DNA of 60,252 nt from Cytidiella melzeri (lineage: Eukaryota; Basidiomycota; Agaricomycetes; Polyporales; Irpicaceae). The stretch spans positions 1 to 60,252 of the forward strand of contig JABYQR010000284.1 in NCBI GenBank assembly GCA_022592445.1. Direction: 5' to 3'. The notes beneath the pieces were generated by a model that worked only from the letters and a program-made list of their open reading frames with translations, was not told the DNA's origin and did not search any database. Positions within the stretch are counted from its first letter, which is position 1. Each line of letters starts with the position of its first letter. Made by a program: the position numbers and the translations under genes. This document shows, in pieces, positions 11,809 to 23,985 of the stretch.

Positions 11809-12152
11809 ACTCTTGAGGTGTCGGCGTATCCGAGTACCAGTCATAGATAAGCATCGTCATAGATTGTACTAGTAGACCAACGTTCCGTCTCGCTGCTCGT
11901 AGTGGGCAAGGAGCGACTGCGTTAAATAACTATCATTGCAAAACTTGTAAGTAACAACGTTTCAACGTCAACGTTGCTTGATCATGAGTGTACGTTGTTG
12001 TTATGATTCTTTAGCACATAATTATCTTCCTAAATGAGGCCGATAAGTCTTTCTCATTTCGGTTATCAGAGCGCGTTGTGCTTCAGACAGTTCAGCTTGA
12101 CCAACTTATTCTCAGCCTTCGTCGTGCACATCCACGCACACTCTTAACCAGC
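11809..12152. other. intergenic / 5' flank of BBC1-like gene
   Basis: 344 bases holding the end of the F-box transcript and the promoter of the next gene. No distinct element recognised beyond AT-rich stretches near 11930-12020. Confidence 0.4.
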
Positions 12153-15100
12153 ATGTCGGACCCACCTCCAACAAGGAAGATAGGGTCTCTGCGAGATCGT
12201 ATTGCAGCTTTCGAGAACAAGGGACCTGCCCCTACGCCGTCGCCGCCTGCACCACGTCCCAAGCCTGGCGGTGCATCATCCTGGAAGCCACGACCGGCTT
12301 CTCCTCCCCCAGCTGCCGAGGAAAGCACTGAGAAGAAGGTCGCAGGAGGCATGTCTGCTGCAGATGCTAAAGAGAGCATCCAGAAAGGCGGGAGTTTGAA
12401 GGAGCGCATGGCTGCGCTACAGGGTCTTAATGCATCTCCGGCTGCGCCTCCTCCAAGGGCATCTGGCGACAAACCCAAGTGGAAGCCACCTCCGCCCGTC
12501 TTGTCTCCTCCAGAGGAGAAGACAGAGGAGCAGGTAGCGGCTCCCAAGGAGCACCCGACTGCACCTCCTGCGGTAGAGGTTGAAGCCAAGCCTGATGATG
12601 CGGGTGAAGCGCCTCCAGCAGAACAAGCTGCGGAGGAGCCGAAAGAGCAAGATGAAGAGGACGAAGAGAGACAGCGGAGAGCGGCGATTGCTGCTAGAAT
12701 GGCTCGTCTAGGTGGTGCACGCATAGGACTGGCCCCGCCGGTGTTTGCTAAGAAACCTGACGTCAAGAAACCTACGTCGTTGCCGAAACCAGAAGAAACG
12801 AAGGAAGAAGCCAAGGAGGCGGAAGAAGAGACATCGGGTATGTGTGTCTGTCTGAATAGAAATATGTCTTGCTGATTGGGTCGCGTGAATAGCTCCTACA
12901 GTGCAAAGTCCCCCTGCAAAAGAGGCCGTCTCTCCTCCTGTAAAAGACTCATCCGAGGGTGCGATTATTTTTTATCGACGTCGGAAAGCATAATTGATTG
13001 CAGCTCATAACTTCCAGAATACTTTGCGCCTCCAGGAGAACCCGATGCTTCTGCTACATCGCTCTTGTCTCCAGAACCAACTAGCAACCCCGCATCTGCT
13101 CCACGATCTCCTGCTGCGATGCCTGTACCAGCGGTCCCTCGCCGTGCGGCACCTCCTCGTAAGAAGACGCCAAAGTCTCCCGCAAACCCTGCACCCATAT
13201 TGGAAGCACCGACTACAGAGAGTCCTACCGCTGGTACACCACAAGAGACCTCAGACGAGACATCCAAGCAACTGCAGGAGATTGTGCACAAGAGCAAAGA
13301 AGACGAAGTGTCCCTTGGTTTGCCTCCCGCCCAGATTGGCTCTGGCGACTCCCATCATCTGGAAAATTTGGTGGTGCCGGAATCTGAACAGCACGATGAG
13401 CCTTCTGCGGCCGATGCCCCTGTTGACGAAGCAGCTCGCGCCGAAGAGGTCAGTGAGCAACCTTATGAAGAGTCCGAAGGGCAAGTGCATGACGAAGTTG
13501 CTACTCCCGAAGAGAGCCATGCTGTGGAGACCCCGATTGTAAAGGAATCTGGTCCTGATGCTGAAATGCAAGAGGTTGTGATGCCGAAGGAAGAGGTCGT
13601 TGAGTCAACGCCAGAGGAAGAGGCTGTCGAGGCGAAAGAAGAGGCTGTCGAGCCAAAGGAAGAGGCTGTCGAGCCAAAGGAAGAGGCCGCTGTTGAGACG
13701 GAGGAGGAGACCGCTGAACCAGAGGAGGAGGAGGACGATGCAGCCCGACGAAAGCGTATCGCAGAACGTCTACGCCAGCAAGGCGGGTTTAATCCCTTCG
13801 CTGCTCCATCTCCCATCCGCAAACCTTCTAGTCCATCCCTAGCTACTGTTTCTCGGTCGCCCGATGAACCTGAGCAGGAGACTAAAGAGCCTGTCGAGGA
13901 AGCGCTGGTATCACCTCCCCCGCAACCTCGCCGCCAGAGCACTCGTCAGAGCAGTGTAGGCTCGGAGTTTCCTCCTTCCGAACATGCAGGCGTAGACACA
14001 GGTGTTGAGAAGTCAGCTACTTCCGAACCGAATGACAATGAGAGCAGTACCCCCGTCCCGGAGTCCGCAGAGCATAAAACTGACGAGGAAGAGGAAGAGG
14101 AGGACGGTAAATAAATTTTCCTACTTAGCATTTACGATGTACCCATAGTATTGATATGGATATTTGTTCGTAGATTCTCATAATTTTGTCCCTGGCGTCG
14201 CTCACACTATCACCGAGAATATCGCTGAAGAGCCAGAAAACGATGTCGAAGGGTTTCAAGCTTCGGATGATGGTAATGACGCAGCCTTGGAACATCAAGA
14301 ATCAGAGCCCGACGAGGCAGTGCCGTACGATGAACCTGAGGAGCAACAAGTCGATTCTGAAGATGGTGCAACACCGCTTGGTTTGGTAGCTCAAGCTGTT
14401 GATCAAGCCAAGTCAGAGACAATGCTTCCACCGCCGCTAAAGAGGGTTTCTTTGCCACCCCCTCGACGAGAGATTCCGCAGCAACCGCGATCTTCGAGTC
14501 CACCTGCTGAACCGTCTTCGCAGCGATCTGTTTCACCAGTGGCCCTGTCTCCTGCTGAAGATGTTGGACGACCCCTCGTTTCGCCGCACGAAGAGCATGT
14601 TGACAGCAGCCCTGTGGCGACCCACCCGGATGACCCGGAAGAACAGGAAGAAGACTTTGAGGACGCTCAGGCCGCTCCAATTCCTCCTGTGGAGCAGCGA
14701 CGGCTTCCCTCCAGAGCGTCCTCCATGGAAGTACGATCCCCGACAAGGTCTTTACCGCCGCCGCCGCCGCCCCCTACCCTTCCTGAGGTAGATGCAGACA
14801 ATGACGCCGGGGAATTAGAGCCACTTCATGAGGATGTAGCAGTGAGTAATATCTCGGAGACCCAAGAATACGCCGAGGACTCCCACGTCGCCGTGCCGAA
14901 AATTGCAGTGGTGCGTACGGTATCACTAACTCTGGAGAATGTTCACCAACGGTCACTTTAGATTACACAGGGGGAGGGGATTGCTCCTCCGCGTGAGCGG
15001 CAAGAATCCTCGAGTTCGTCAGATCTAGAACGCGAAATCTTGGATGATTCTCATGGCGGTATGTTTCTCGTAAACTTTTCCTGGCTCACACTGAGCGTTG

Positions 15101-16799
15101 TGTATTTATAGATCCGATTGATCCAGCGTTCTATAGTCCAAATAGAACCTCGTCGTCAATCACTTTCCCTCCTGTGCAGCCTCCCGAGACTCCGGTCACC
15201 CCTGAAACCACGAACACTGCTGCACCGGCAAATGAAGAAGATGAGGGTCAAGCCCGGCGTCGTACTATCGCGGAACGGATGGCCAAACTAGGTGGTATCA
15301 GGCTCGGTGCACCTCCACCTGTGAACCGCCGCCCTCCTCCCCCTCCGGAGCCTGAAAGAGCTGATGAGGAGCAAGAGCAGGGTAAAGAGGAGGAAGCTAC
15401 AGAGGAGGCTGTGGAAGAGCCTGCAGATGCTGCGAGCGAAGAGCCCGAAGAAGATGAAGCGGCACGTAGGCGAAGGATTGCGGCGAGGATAGCGGGTATG
15501 GGCGGCATGCGGTTCGGAATGGCCCCAATCCCCAAGGCCCCTGCCCCTCCAGCAGGCCAGCATGACAGTGACGAGGATGTAGCTCCTCCTCCTCCTCCGC
15601 CCCGGGCTGCCTCTTTACGTTCGCCCCCCGTTCGCCAATCACCTGTAGACTCGGATGCTGACTCGGGAAGCCAGAGTGATGTCGTTCAGGTGGAAGCTGA
15701 GGAAAGTGAGCTAGAAGAAGTCACGCACGATGACGTTGAGGACGAAGCCCCACCACCTCTACCGTCTAGAGCGACACGGCGAACATCGTTCCCTCAGCCC
15801 ACCAGAAGCCCTTCGATCCCACAGACTCGACCTCCTGTGCCTACAGCTCGACCACCGGTCCCCCAACCGCCTCCCCGGCCTCCTTTGCCTACTGCACCGT
15901 CGCACGGTGACTTTGTGTTGGTAGACGAAGCTGATGCTAGCGAAGAGCAGCCACCTTTACCTCCGCCTCGCACCGCCAGCTTAAAGAAAGGGCCTCCTAA
16001 GCGAAACGTACCGCCGCCGCCGCCACCTCCGGGTGCTGATCTAGGTGGATCGAGTTCGACGCAATGGGAATCCACGCTCGACTTCGGTGGAGAGACAGAT
16101 CTGTCGCTCTCTGGTCAATGGTCGGAGGATTCCACTCAATACCCTCCACCGACTACGAAGGATGCTACAGAACCTCCTGCGACTCCTGCTGCTCCCTCTG
16201 TTACACTTGGGTCGGACGAACTCATGGCGCAGTGGGGACGCGTAGGCGTTCAGATCCATGAAATTGCGACAACCCTCCACGAGAAGTCACGCAAGGCTCT
16301 AGTCGGCGACCGGTCGTACGTTGGCTTTATCACCGCTGTCTTGAATCAGGTCCCCAACGCAGCACAGCCCGCTCCGCCGTACGAGTCGTTTGGATACCTT
16401 ATTTACGAGCAGGCAGGACCGTCTGTCATCAGGCATACCACGGATATCATGCCAGGCGATATCATCGTGCTGCAGGACGCCAAGCTGAAGGGACACAAAG
16501 GGCTGCAGAGTTATAATCAGACCGTCGGAGCTGGAGAGGCCGTGTGTGCTATCGTTGGCGATTTTGAGATCAAGAAGTCGAAGGTGAAGGCTTTTCAGGC
16601 GAATCAGCACGTTGGACATGAGGTGCGTATGTGTGGTGTGGTGCCTGATGGATGACTTACACGTTATTTCAGAGCGTCGAGTCGGTCAGTTATCGGTTGG
16701 AAGATCTGAAGAGTGGGGTTGTAAAGGTACATTTATCGCTCAATCACATAGAACATTCTGCTGATGCTTGTACAGATCTTCCGTGTTTTGGAAGCTTGA
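12153..16799 (+). CDS. BBC1/AIM3-type actin-patch protein
   Basis: Eight exons (12153-12837, 12893-12958, 13018-14106, 14174-14910, 14962-15058, 15112-16622, 16673-16726, 16776-16799) sum to 4263 nt, 1420 aa. Most of it is low-complexity, Pro/Glu-rich and disordered. Short motifs recur: GSLRDRIAAFE (~11) and GSLKERMAALQ (~82), then RRAAIAARMARLGG (~175), RRKRIAERLRQQGG (~494), RRRTIAERMAKLGG (~940) and RRRRIAARIAGMGG (~1009). Polyproline tracts such as PPPPPPPTLP are SH3/profilin-type ligands. Residues ~1257-1420 form the only globular part (WGRVGVQIHEIATTLHEKS to IFRVLEA), matching the C-terminal domain of BBC1/MTI1, which binds type-I myosin and restrains Arp2/3 activity at endocytic patches. 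The R-x-x-I-A-x-R-M motifs resemble Aim21/Bbc1 repeats. No N-terminal SH3 domain is visible, unlike yeast Bbc1. Confidence 0.8.
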
Positions 16800-17006
16800 C
16801 GCAGTGTGTTTAGGCATCTTTGCCCTGTATTATATTGATTTTGTACTTATCGCAGGTCCGTATCGCTACCCAGTGTTCTATTGCGGGCTCAAGGAAGGGA
16901 ACACACGAATACTGAATATATGTAAGCTAACCTAGACTTGAAAGAGAGCTGACAAGCAAAAGATAGACAACAACCCGCAACGTCTAAGGTAAGTGACAAT
17001 TACACA

Positions 17007-17793
17007 CTAAAACACGTACGGTATCATCTTGTACGCCGTCCGCTTCGCGTATGCATCCCACTCTTTCGGGACATGCCTCCTGAGTACCCGATCCTCGCTG
17101 GACGTGCGGAGCAGCATCACACACGGAAGACCCGCCGTATAGCACAGCCATACCACTGCAAATATTTTCAAGCTCGGCACCTCATACCATCCGCTCTGGG
17201 GAAACCAGCTTCCGGGACCGCTTTGACATAGGAGCGTGCCTATCGTGGCGAGGAGCATTCCCGTGTACGCAGGATGCCGCACGACGGCGTACGGGCCCGT
17301 TGTGATCAATTGCTGGTCCTTTTTTACGGACTGCTCAAATGTGAAAAAGGGCCCGAGCTCGCGCTGAGATGCGAAGCGGATGTATACGCCTGCGACGATC
17401 GAGACGCAGCCTGCGAGCCAAGGAAGGGTGAGTCGCACGTCCGGAGCGGATTCGGGATGGAGGAGCAGGCTGTGTAGGATGAAGCTCGAGTTTTTGGAGG
17501 GAAAGGCATAGGCGAGAATGACGGCGGATTCGCAAAGGGCGTATAACCAGTGCACACCCTGCAAGGATTGAGCTCGGCTCGTGTCGTCCCCGAGACGTTG
17601 AGAGGCTTACCTTCCCTACCATGAACACACCTCGCCTTAGTTTAAAGAGCAAAGTGGGGTTGGCCGTATGCCCGTACTGTTGCATTTCAGCTGGTGTTGG
17701 CAATGGATTTGGCGGTGTGTACGCTATGTGCATGCATGCTGCATTCACGACTAGCAGCGGTATCTTGAACACTGAAGAGAAGTGCATCGACAT
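17007..17793 (-). CDS. ICMT-family methyltransferase, type A, copy 2
   Basis: Exons 17793-17611 and 17558-17007, 244 aa. Membrane protein with NAACMHIAYTPPNP near the N-terminus, the ICMT signature GPYAVVRHPAYTGMLL and the C-terminal HVPKEWDAYAKRTAYKMI. The ATG at 17793 is chosen over a second Met two codons later because it heads the frame, and upstream there is only a TTG. The phase-0 intron starts right after MVGK, the same place as in copy 1. The closest relatives in the window are copies 1 and 3. It is the first of three copies in tandem on the minus strand, with about 300 bases or less between neighbours. Convergent with the BBC1-like gene. Confidence 0.87.
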
Positions 17794-18093
17794 GGCTGTC
17801 GAGAGTAACAAACGAATGTATCTCTCCCTCTCTCTAATAGTTAGACTTTACTGCTGCGCCCCTAGACCATCTTAGGGGTAAACTGCTTTCAAGTTATCTG
17901 CTGGATTGCTGGCTTAGTCATCATATCCTTCGGCGCTCAGCAGAGATCACCGCACATATCTGAATTTCCCAGTGTATATTTTACTTTGTCATCTATGGAT
18001 GCCAGTCTCAGCGCAGTGTGGCGCAAAACCTTCCAGCACGGTCTCAGTCCAATCTCGAGGCCTTGGGTTACGCAGGAACATGCAATTCGTTCA

Positions 18094-18897
18094 CTAGTAC
18101 AAATAAGGTATAACCTTGTACGGTGTCTTCTTCGCCCAAGCATCCCACTCTTCAGGATAATGCTCCCTCAGAGTCTCATCCTCCTTTCGTACGCGAAGTA
18201 ACAACATTACCGGCACAAACAACACATTTGCAAGCCACAATGCCGCGACTATCTTGCCTCCAACCGTGTCCAGCCAGCCTCCCTCTCTGTACCAACTACC
18301 TGGACCGATGTGGGCCATGAACGTTCCAACGAGCATGAAAACGTTACCCAAGTAGGCGGGATGTCGGACGAACGAGTAAGGACCCGTCGTGATGAGGTGT
18401 TGGTCTTTTTTAATGGACAACTCCCACGTAAAGAACTTGCCCAGCTCGCGTATGGCAACTGAGCGGATTATTGGCCCTATACACATGCACGCACATCCGA
18501 CCAGCCACGTCGGGGTCACCCGCACTGCGGACGGGGAGCTGCTTGGACGGACGAGCCACGACAACACACTGGAAGATGTCTCGGACGGGAATGTGTTCGC
18601 GAGGATTACGGCGGACTCGCAGGCGGCGTATATCCAGAACCCAGTCTATCGAACGCCGGATGAGCAAATATTTTGTCACATCCCTGAACAACAAATCACC
18701 TTTGTAGCAAACCCCAGTCTACGCGTAAACTGATGTCGCGAGAGCGTGTCCGACTTGGTGCCATATTTTGCTGTCTCGGTGGTGTCCGGTACAGGATTTG
18801 GCGGCGTGTAGGCTGTGTGTATGAGGGCACTTCCAGCCAGCAGGAGTGGTAGCTTGCATATGGGGGCGATATACGGTGGCACTGGTGTCCAAATCAT
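18094..18897 (-). CDS. ICMT-family methyltransferase, type A, copy 3
   Basis: Exons 18897-18700 and 18645-18094, 249 aa. The second exon opens TGFWIYAACESAV, equivalent to TIHWLYSASESAL of copy 1. The signature is GPYSFVRHPAYLGNVF, and the C-terminus YPEEWDAWAKKTPYKVIPYLY is complete. The splice acceptor GATAG|ACT is supported because other frames across 18600-18640 contain stops or lose the conserved CESAV word. Intact, with no lesions seen. Confidence 0.86.
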
Positions 18898-19125
18898 TAT
18901 TGTGCTGTTTTGAGGAGCACTCGCGACGGCTGATGCAAGGGTTGCAAGGGTATAAATATCGTACTCCCTTCGCCTGCTCTCCCGGGATGCAATTAAAGGT
19001 CCGCATTACACGTTGTCCCCTATCGGCCACCCGCTTACTTACGTCGCGATCACCAATAAGTAGTTGCATCAATATAATCATCCTGCATCGTCGGCGCAAA
19101 CTGCAATTGTAACATCCTCACCGTA

Positions 19126-19918
19126 CTAGAACAACAAAGGGAACAGTCGATAGGGTGTTTTCTGCGCATATCGGTCCCATTCCTCCCCAAATTCCCTCTG
19201 AAGCACCTTGTCCTCTTTCTTCACTCGGGCACCGAGTAAGAACGGCTTGCTCAGATGCCACCCTAACCACACCGCCATCAACGCCTGCGTCCACGGCGAT
19301 CCCCATCCCCCACACTCCGTAAACCAGCTCCCCTTTGAAACATGGGACAGCGCGAGTCCCATGGCGATCAAGCAATTGCCGGTATAGGCGGGATGACGTA
19401 CTATCGAGTACGGACCCGAAGTTATCAACCGTTGGTCCGCTTTGATAGAGAGGTCCCAGGTGAAGAATCGGCCCAGCTCACGGTAGCACGCCACTCGTAG
19501 AGCAGAGCCGCTGCACATCAATGCACAGCCTGCCAGAAAGTACGGCGTGATGCGGACATTGGCCGCAGAATTAGGTCCCTTTCGGACGAGGAGGGCGAGG
19601 ACCTTGCGCCCAAGAGTGGTGGGATGCTCGTTTGCGACGATCACGGCTGATTCAGCGAGTGAGTACACCCACATGAGCAGCTGAAGACGTTGCAGTAGAA
19701 GTGTCAATGTTGAACTCGCTGGTTACCCACGCAACTACACTCACCACTGTTGTCTTTGCGATGCGTCGCGCATGCACGCTTGACATGAAATCAGGCGTAC
19801 TCGACCCGTACTTCATCTTTTCGCTCGTAGAGGCCGGGGCATTCGGCGGTGTGGTCGCCTGCTGGTAGAGCCTAGCAGAGGCTACGAGCAGTGGGATCTT
19901 CCAGAGTTGGGAAGGCAT
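19126..19918 (-). CDS. ICMT-family methyltransferase, type A, copy 4
   Basis: Exons 19918-19745 and 19680-19126, 242 aa. The ICMT signature is GPYSIVRHPAYTGNCL, and the C-terminus FGEEWDRYAQKTPYRLFPLLF is close to canonical ICMT. It is the most diverged type-A member. The N-terminal segment is ATTPPNAP rather than YTPPNP, and the second exon is a little longer. Met at 19918 is chosen because it precedes the first hydrophobic helix (WKIPLLVASA) as in the paralogues. The longer upstream frame lacks conservation. Confidence 0.85.
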
Positions 19919-21167
19919 TGCGCAAGAGGTAAGACAGTAGGTGTTTGTCAAGACAATGCCCCCGTATATCTGTGATTGCTCGCTACTTGTAGTCCCCACA
20001 ATTGACGAGCCCCATTGGCAGCCTGGGAATGGACGGTGCAGAGTATCAGCTAGGAAGCAGATGCTGTCAACGTGAGTTCACCGAATGAATCATATACAGT
20101 GTTGACCTTATGCATTTTTGTTTTCACGCTAAGATCCTGCTCCCCTGCTTGTGGTCTCCCTGTTCGGTCGAAATGACAGTGTGACCTACTAAATGCTGAC
20201 CGGAAACCAGTCGAACGCGTGGTTAGGTGGGCCTACTTGCGGTATTCATGATGTAGACATGTCGGCTATATCAGGCTCAACGTGATCATCGCGGAGTATG
20301 TCCTCGGGCTTGTTGTGAAGAACACCGGAGATAACGAGCGTGGTAAGGTCCTCATGCGAAACCTAATGGGAACGGGGTTACTCATCAACACTCTCAGAGA
20401 GCATGTTTTGTCAACGCAGACCGGGAGCTCTACCAAGGGTCCCTCGTACGTGTGTGCAACGAGATGATCATGTCGACTATCGTCTGGTTCGCAATCTCTT
20501 CTATCCGTCGTTTCAAGACTTGTGCCAGGCTGAAATTGGAGAGGCCACAGGCTCTTGAACCGGCTAGCCTCGTATCTCTGAAGCACTGTGGCGAAGCTAC
20601 GACGGTTGTTGTCGACTGTGTCCATAGGTACAGCGAACGCGGCTATCGACTGCCCCTCGCGTTGGTCCTGCGAGCGGCGGGAACATGTACGTTGGCGTGA
20701 TGGACTTGCACCAACGTACTACTCGGATGGTGAACCCACAAGTCGCTGAAGATTCGCGTAAGGCAGGCCACCTCTCGCATGAAGAAGAAAAAAGACCTCG
20801 TCGTTTGAAGACGTGCGGCAAACCAGTATGATATTGACGGCAGACAGGGTAAAGTTGGCGAGGCGCGATATCCTAGCGATATGGGTATTGAGGAACCCCG
20901 TAGTGACTGGTACCCCACTGCGCACCTGGAGGTTCTGAGAGAGGAAGCATGACATACACCTTGACAACAGTAATATACCGAGGGCGCAGAAATTACCTCT
21001 TGAATTGACGTTCTCAATCGACAACAAGAAGACACCGAAGAGCAATGTTCCGAACAATATAAGATACAATGATATAGCTACCCGATGGTTGTTACTATAG
21101 AATCCTGCGCCCGTCTCTTGGAGTGATGGTGTAGGATACTAACAATCAGATTTGCGCGCCGTACTAC
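19919..21167. other. 1.25-kb intergenic with a possible membrane-protein fragment
   Basis: A minus-strand frame at 20719-21069 reads as two or three hydrophobic stretches (LILFGTLLFGVFLLS, LGILLLSRCMSCFL, LANFTLSAVNIILV), followed by hydrophilic sequence. It might be a relic of a multi-spanning membrane protein, but no family signature or clean exon chain was found. Nothing else supportable. Confidence 0.3.
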
Positions 21168-21176
21168 TATATATAG
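21168..21176 (+). promoter_or_regulatory. TATA box of the carboxypeptidase gene
   Basis: TATATATAG within a short near-palindrome (GTACTACTATATATAGTAC). A leader intron (GTGAGT at 21335 to TTGCAG ending 21382) lies between it and the ATG at 21402. Confidence 0.5.
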
Positions 21177-21401
21177 TACTTTACGGCCCGACGCCGGAAT
21201 TGGTGTGATGACTGCTCATGGACTTCCGTCTTCAGCCAAGTTGCTACCCTTCGTTTTGACGCGACTTGCAACGGCGAATGAGCTGTTTATACCTCACAGC
21301 GAGTCGATAAGCGACTGCCTGAACAGATTTTCCTGGTGAGTACCATGAGGGTGGAAGTCTTCCCACACCGTCGCGTCTTGCAGGCTTTCACCACGACCAC
21401 C

Positions 21402-23582
21402 ATGTTCTCCGCAGTAGCTCTCCTGGGAACTGTCGCGGTCGCTGTTGCTGCTGGGGCAAACAGCGTCCAGCAGCCGTTAGGGTTTACAAGCGCGAGATAT
21501 GATCACGGACTCTTCACACCCTTTGAAGACCTGAACGCGTTGTCGACGACGGAGTTCACGACTTTGGGACACCCTCTCTTTCCAAACTATGGTGTACGTA
21601 TCAAGCAGTCGGAATTCTGTGACGGGACTGTCAAGTACGTACGAAAGAGATAAGAGGAGGATTGCACGACTGAACGTGTGATTTACACCAGGTCCTACAC
21701 AGGATACATAGACGTTGAAGCGCGTCACTTGTTCTTCTACTTTTTCGAAAGCAGGAGCGACCCCGACAAGGACGATGTCATCTTCTGGACGAATGGAGGT
21801 CCCGGGTGTTCGTCATCCCTTGGATTGTTCATGGAGCTTGGTATGCACTGTATGAATGAAACGGCGAGAAATTGACTTGCCATGAAAAGGTCCATGTCGT
21901 GTGACGAATCCGGACAATTCGACATTCAACCCGCACTCCTGGAATGAAAAAGCGAATATCTTCTTCATCGACCAACCCATTGGTGTCGGGTTCTCTTACG
22001 CTGATCACGGAGAATACGTCGTAAGTGTTCGCTAGATGTTTCTTTGACGAATCGTTTGACTTTTGCGTCCCTTATCCCCAAGAGCACGACGGAAGAAGGC
22101 GCGCAGGACGTGGGAGCCTTCGTCGCCATCTTCTTTGAGCATTTCAGCCAGTTCAAAGGCCGTCCGTTCCACATGGCTGGTGAATCCTACGGTGTAAGAG
22201 GAACAAGACGCTTTGTATCTCATCGCAAATATATTGACATTCTGTTGGTTTAGGGTCGCTACATTCCGGCCTTCGCGTCATACGTGTACGACATGAACAC
22301 CAAGCTTGTCGCTGCCGGCGCCACCCCGGTCAACCTGAGCTCTGTCATGATCGGTGAGCTCAATCTGCGTTATGCTTCACAATGTCTCTGACTCGGGGTT
22401 TGCAAGGTAATGGTTGTTCAGACGACAAGACGATGATACCCTCGTACTATGATATGCAGTGCAAGCCAAAGACCGTCGCTCCTGTGCTCGACATCAGGTT
22501 CGTCACATTGGCATTGCTCTATAGTATGTTACTGACACCACCGAATGATTAGCTCATGTGTTTCAATCAAACGTGCCGTACGTCCCGTTCTCATTGTGTG
22601 TTGTGTGTATTGGGTGACTAATGAGGAAGTGTCACATAGCTCCCGCGTTGCCAAAAGTGGCTACAAGAGTCATGCTACGACACGACCGATAGTATCAGCT
22701 GTTCGGCTGCCCTGTCTTTCTGCGGTGCGGTGGTCGACGAACCTTTCTTCTCTACAGGTGATAATTCCAATAATGTTGGCGTGTTTCGATGACCTCTGAT
22801 GACATGGTTCTAGGCATGAACCCATACGATATTAGCATACCTTGGTATGTGTGTTATGCTTCTTGCTACAACGATGCCACGACTAAGGGCAATATCTCAT
22901 TGCAAGTGACGGCCCTATCTCGGAAACGCTCTGCTACCCTGTCACAAAGTTTGTCTTCCCTCATTTTTCTTGGTGTCCAAAATGAGGTCTCTGATGGTTT
23001 GCATTGTAGGAGCATAGCGTCGTACCTCGACAAACCCGACATCCGGCGCACACTCGGGATTGACTCTGATTACTTTTCAGGGCGCAACTTCTCCGGCTGT
23101 TCGAATAGCGTTGGAAGTCGTTTCCACAGAGCTCTCGACTCTATATTCCCGTCGCCTTATTACATCGCAGCGCTCTTAGAACGTGGCGTCCGCGTGCTCA
23201 TCTACGTCGGCGCAAACGACTGGATTTGTAACTGGGTAAGCCACTTTCTTCGCTCGTGTGTACCGTTGAGGATAGCAGAGCTTGATGGACATGTGGTTTA
23301 GGTCGGAAATGAACAGATGACGCTTGAGCTTGACTGGACTGGAAAGGACGCGTTCCGGGCTGAACCGCTCAGGGAGTGGAAGGTAGATGGAGAAGTGGCA
23401 GGACAGACGCGGAGTTCGGGAAAACTGACGTTTGTCACCATTGACGGTGCAGGGCATATGGTGTGTTCTGTCGCAATGAGAACTTGGCAAGTCAGGACTG
23501 ACATGGGCTGTAGGTGCCGTATGATAAACCAAAGGAATCTCTGGAACTTGTTAAGCGGTGGCTTGCAGTCAAGGACTTGTGA
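21402..23582 (+). CDS. serine carboxypeptidase S10 (carboxypeptidase Y-like)
   Basis: Thirteen exons: 21402-21634, 21692-21840, 21890-22020, 22083-22193, 22254-22353, 22407-22497, 22553-22577, 22640-22757, 22814-22844, 22907-22948, 23010-23235, 23302-23460, 23514-23582. They sum to 1485 nt, 494 aa. It has a hydrophobic signal peptide ([18 protein letters not shown]), the NGGPGCSS oxyanion loop (~112-119), the nucleophile Ser in GESYGGRYIP (~206), Asp in [11 protein letters not shown] (~414) and His in GAGHMVPYDKP (~471), so the triad is complete. Cys pairs of the CPY family are present ([18 protein letters not shown]). Such enzymes remove C-terminal residues in the vacuole or outside the cell. 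The N-terminal propeptide is short for classical CPY. A 5'-UTR intron precedes the ATG, which rules out the upstream Met at 21345 as the likely start. Intact. Confidence 0.93.
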
Positions 23583-23985
23583 GCGGACGTCCGTAGAGGC
23601 GAGGAAGTATTCAAAGATTGGCAGCTCAAGGAAGAATGTCACTACGACGTACTCAAGCATATGTGCATAGAAACAAAGTATACGATGGCAAAAGAACTTG
23701 TTGAATCTCTGCTATAGAAACCGCCGAGACGAGCACTTATTGATGGATTGACGAATTAAGATTTCATATTGCAGATGTTCCACGAACGCCGTGAGCACGG
23801 CGTTGCAAAGAGCCTCAATGCGCCTGATGCCCTGCGTAGGCGGGCAGGACCATATAAGCTCAACCTTTGCCAACTTAAGAGCCTTGCCAGATCTCAATGC
23901 TGGCTATACGAACCACGTCCCAAAGTTTGCACGTACAACTACTCATCAACCTATCTATCTGACCCTGCGCTACACGACAGTCTTT
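23583..23985. other. short intergenic, nothing recognised
   Basis: About 400 bases between the carboxypeptidase stop and the end of ICMT copy 5 (convergent genes). No feature seen. Confidence 0.5.

Noticed and set aside
12092..12814. 240-aa minus-strand ORF
   Set aside because: Ser/Gly-rich shadow of the BBC1-like coding exon. No independent support.
20719..21069. Seven-helix membrane protein gene
   Set aside because: Only two or three hydrophobic stretches, no family signature and no consistent splice chain. Kept only as a note in the intergenic entry.
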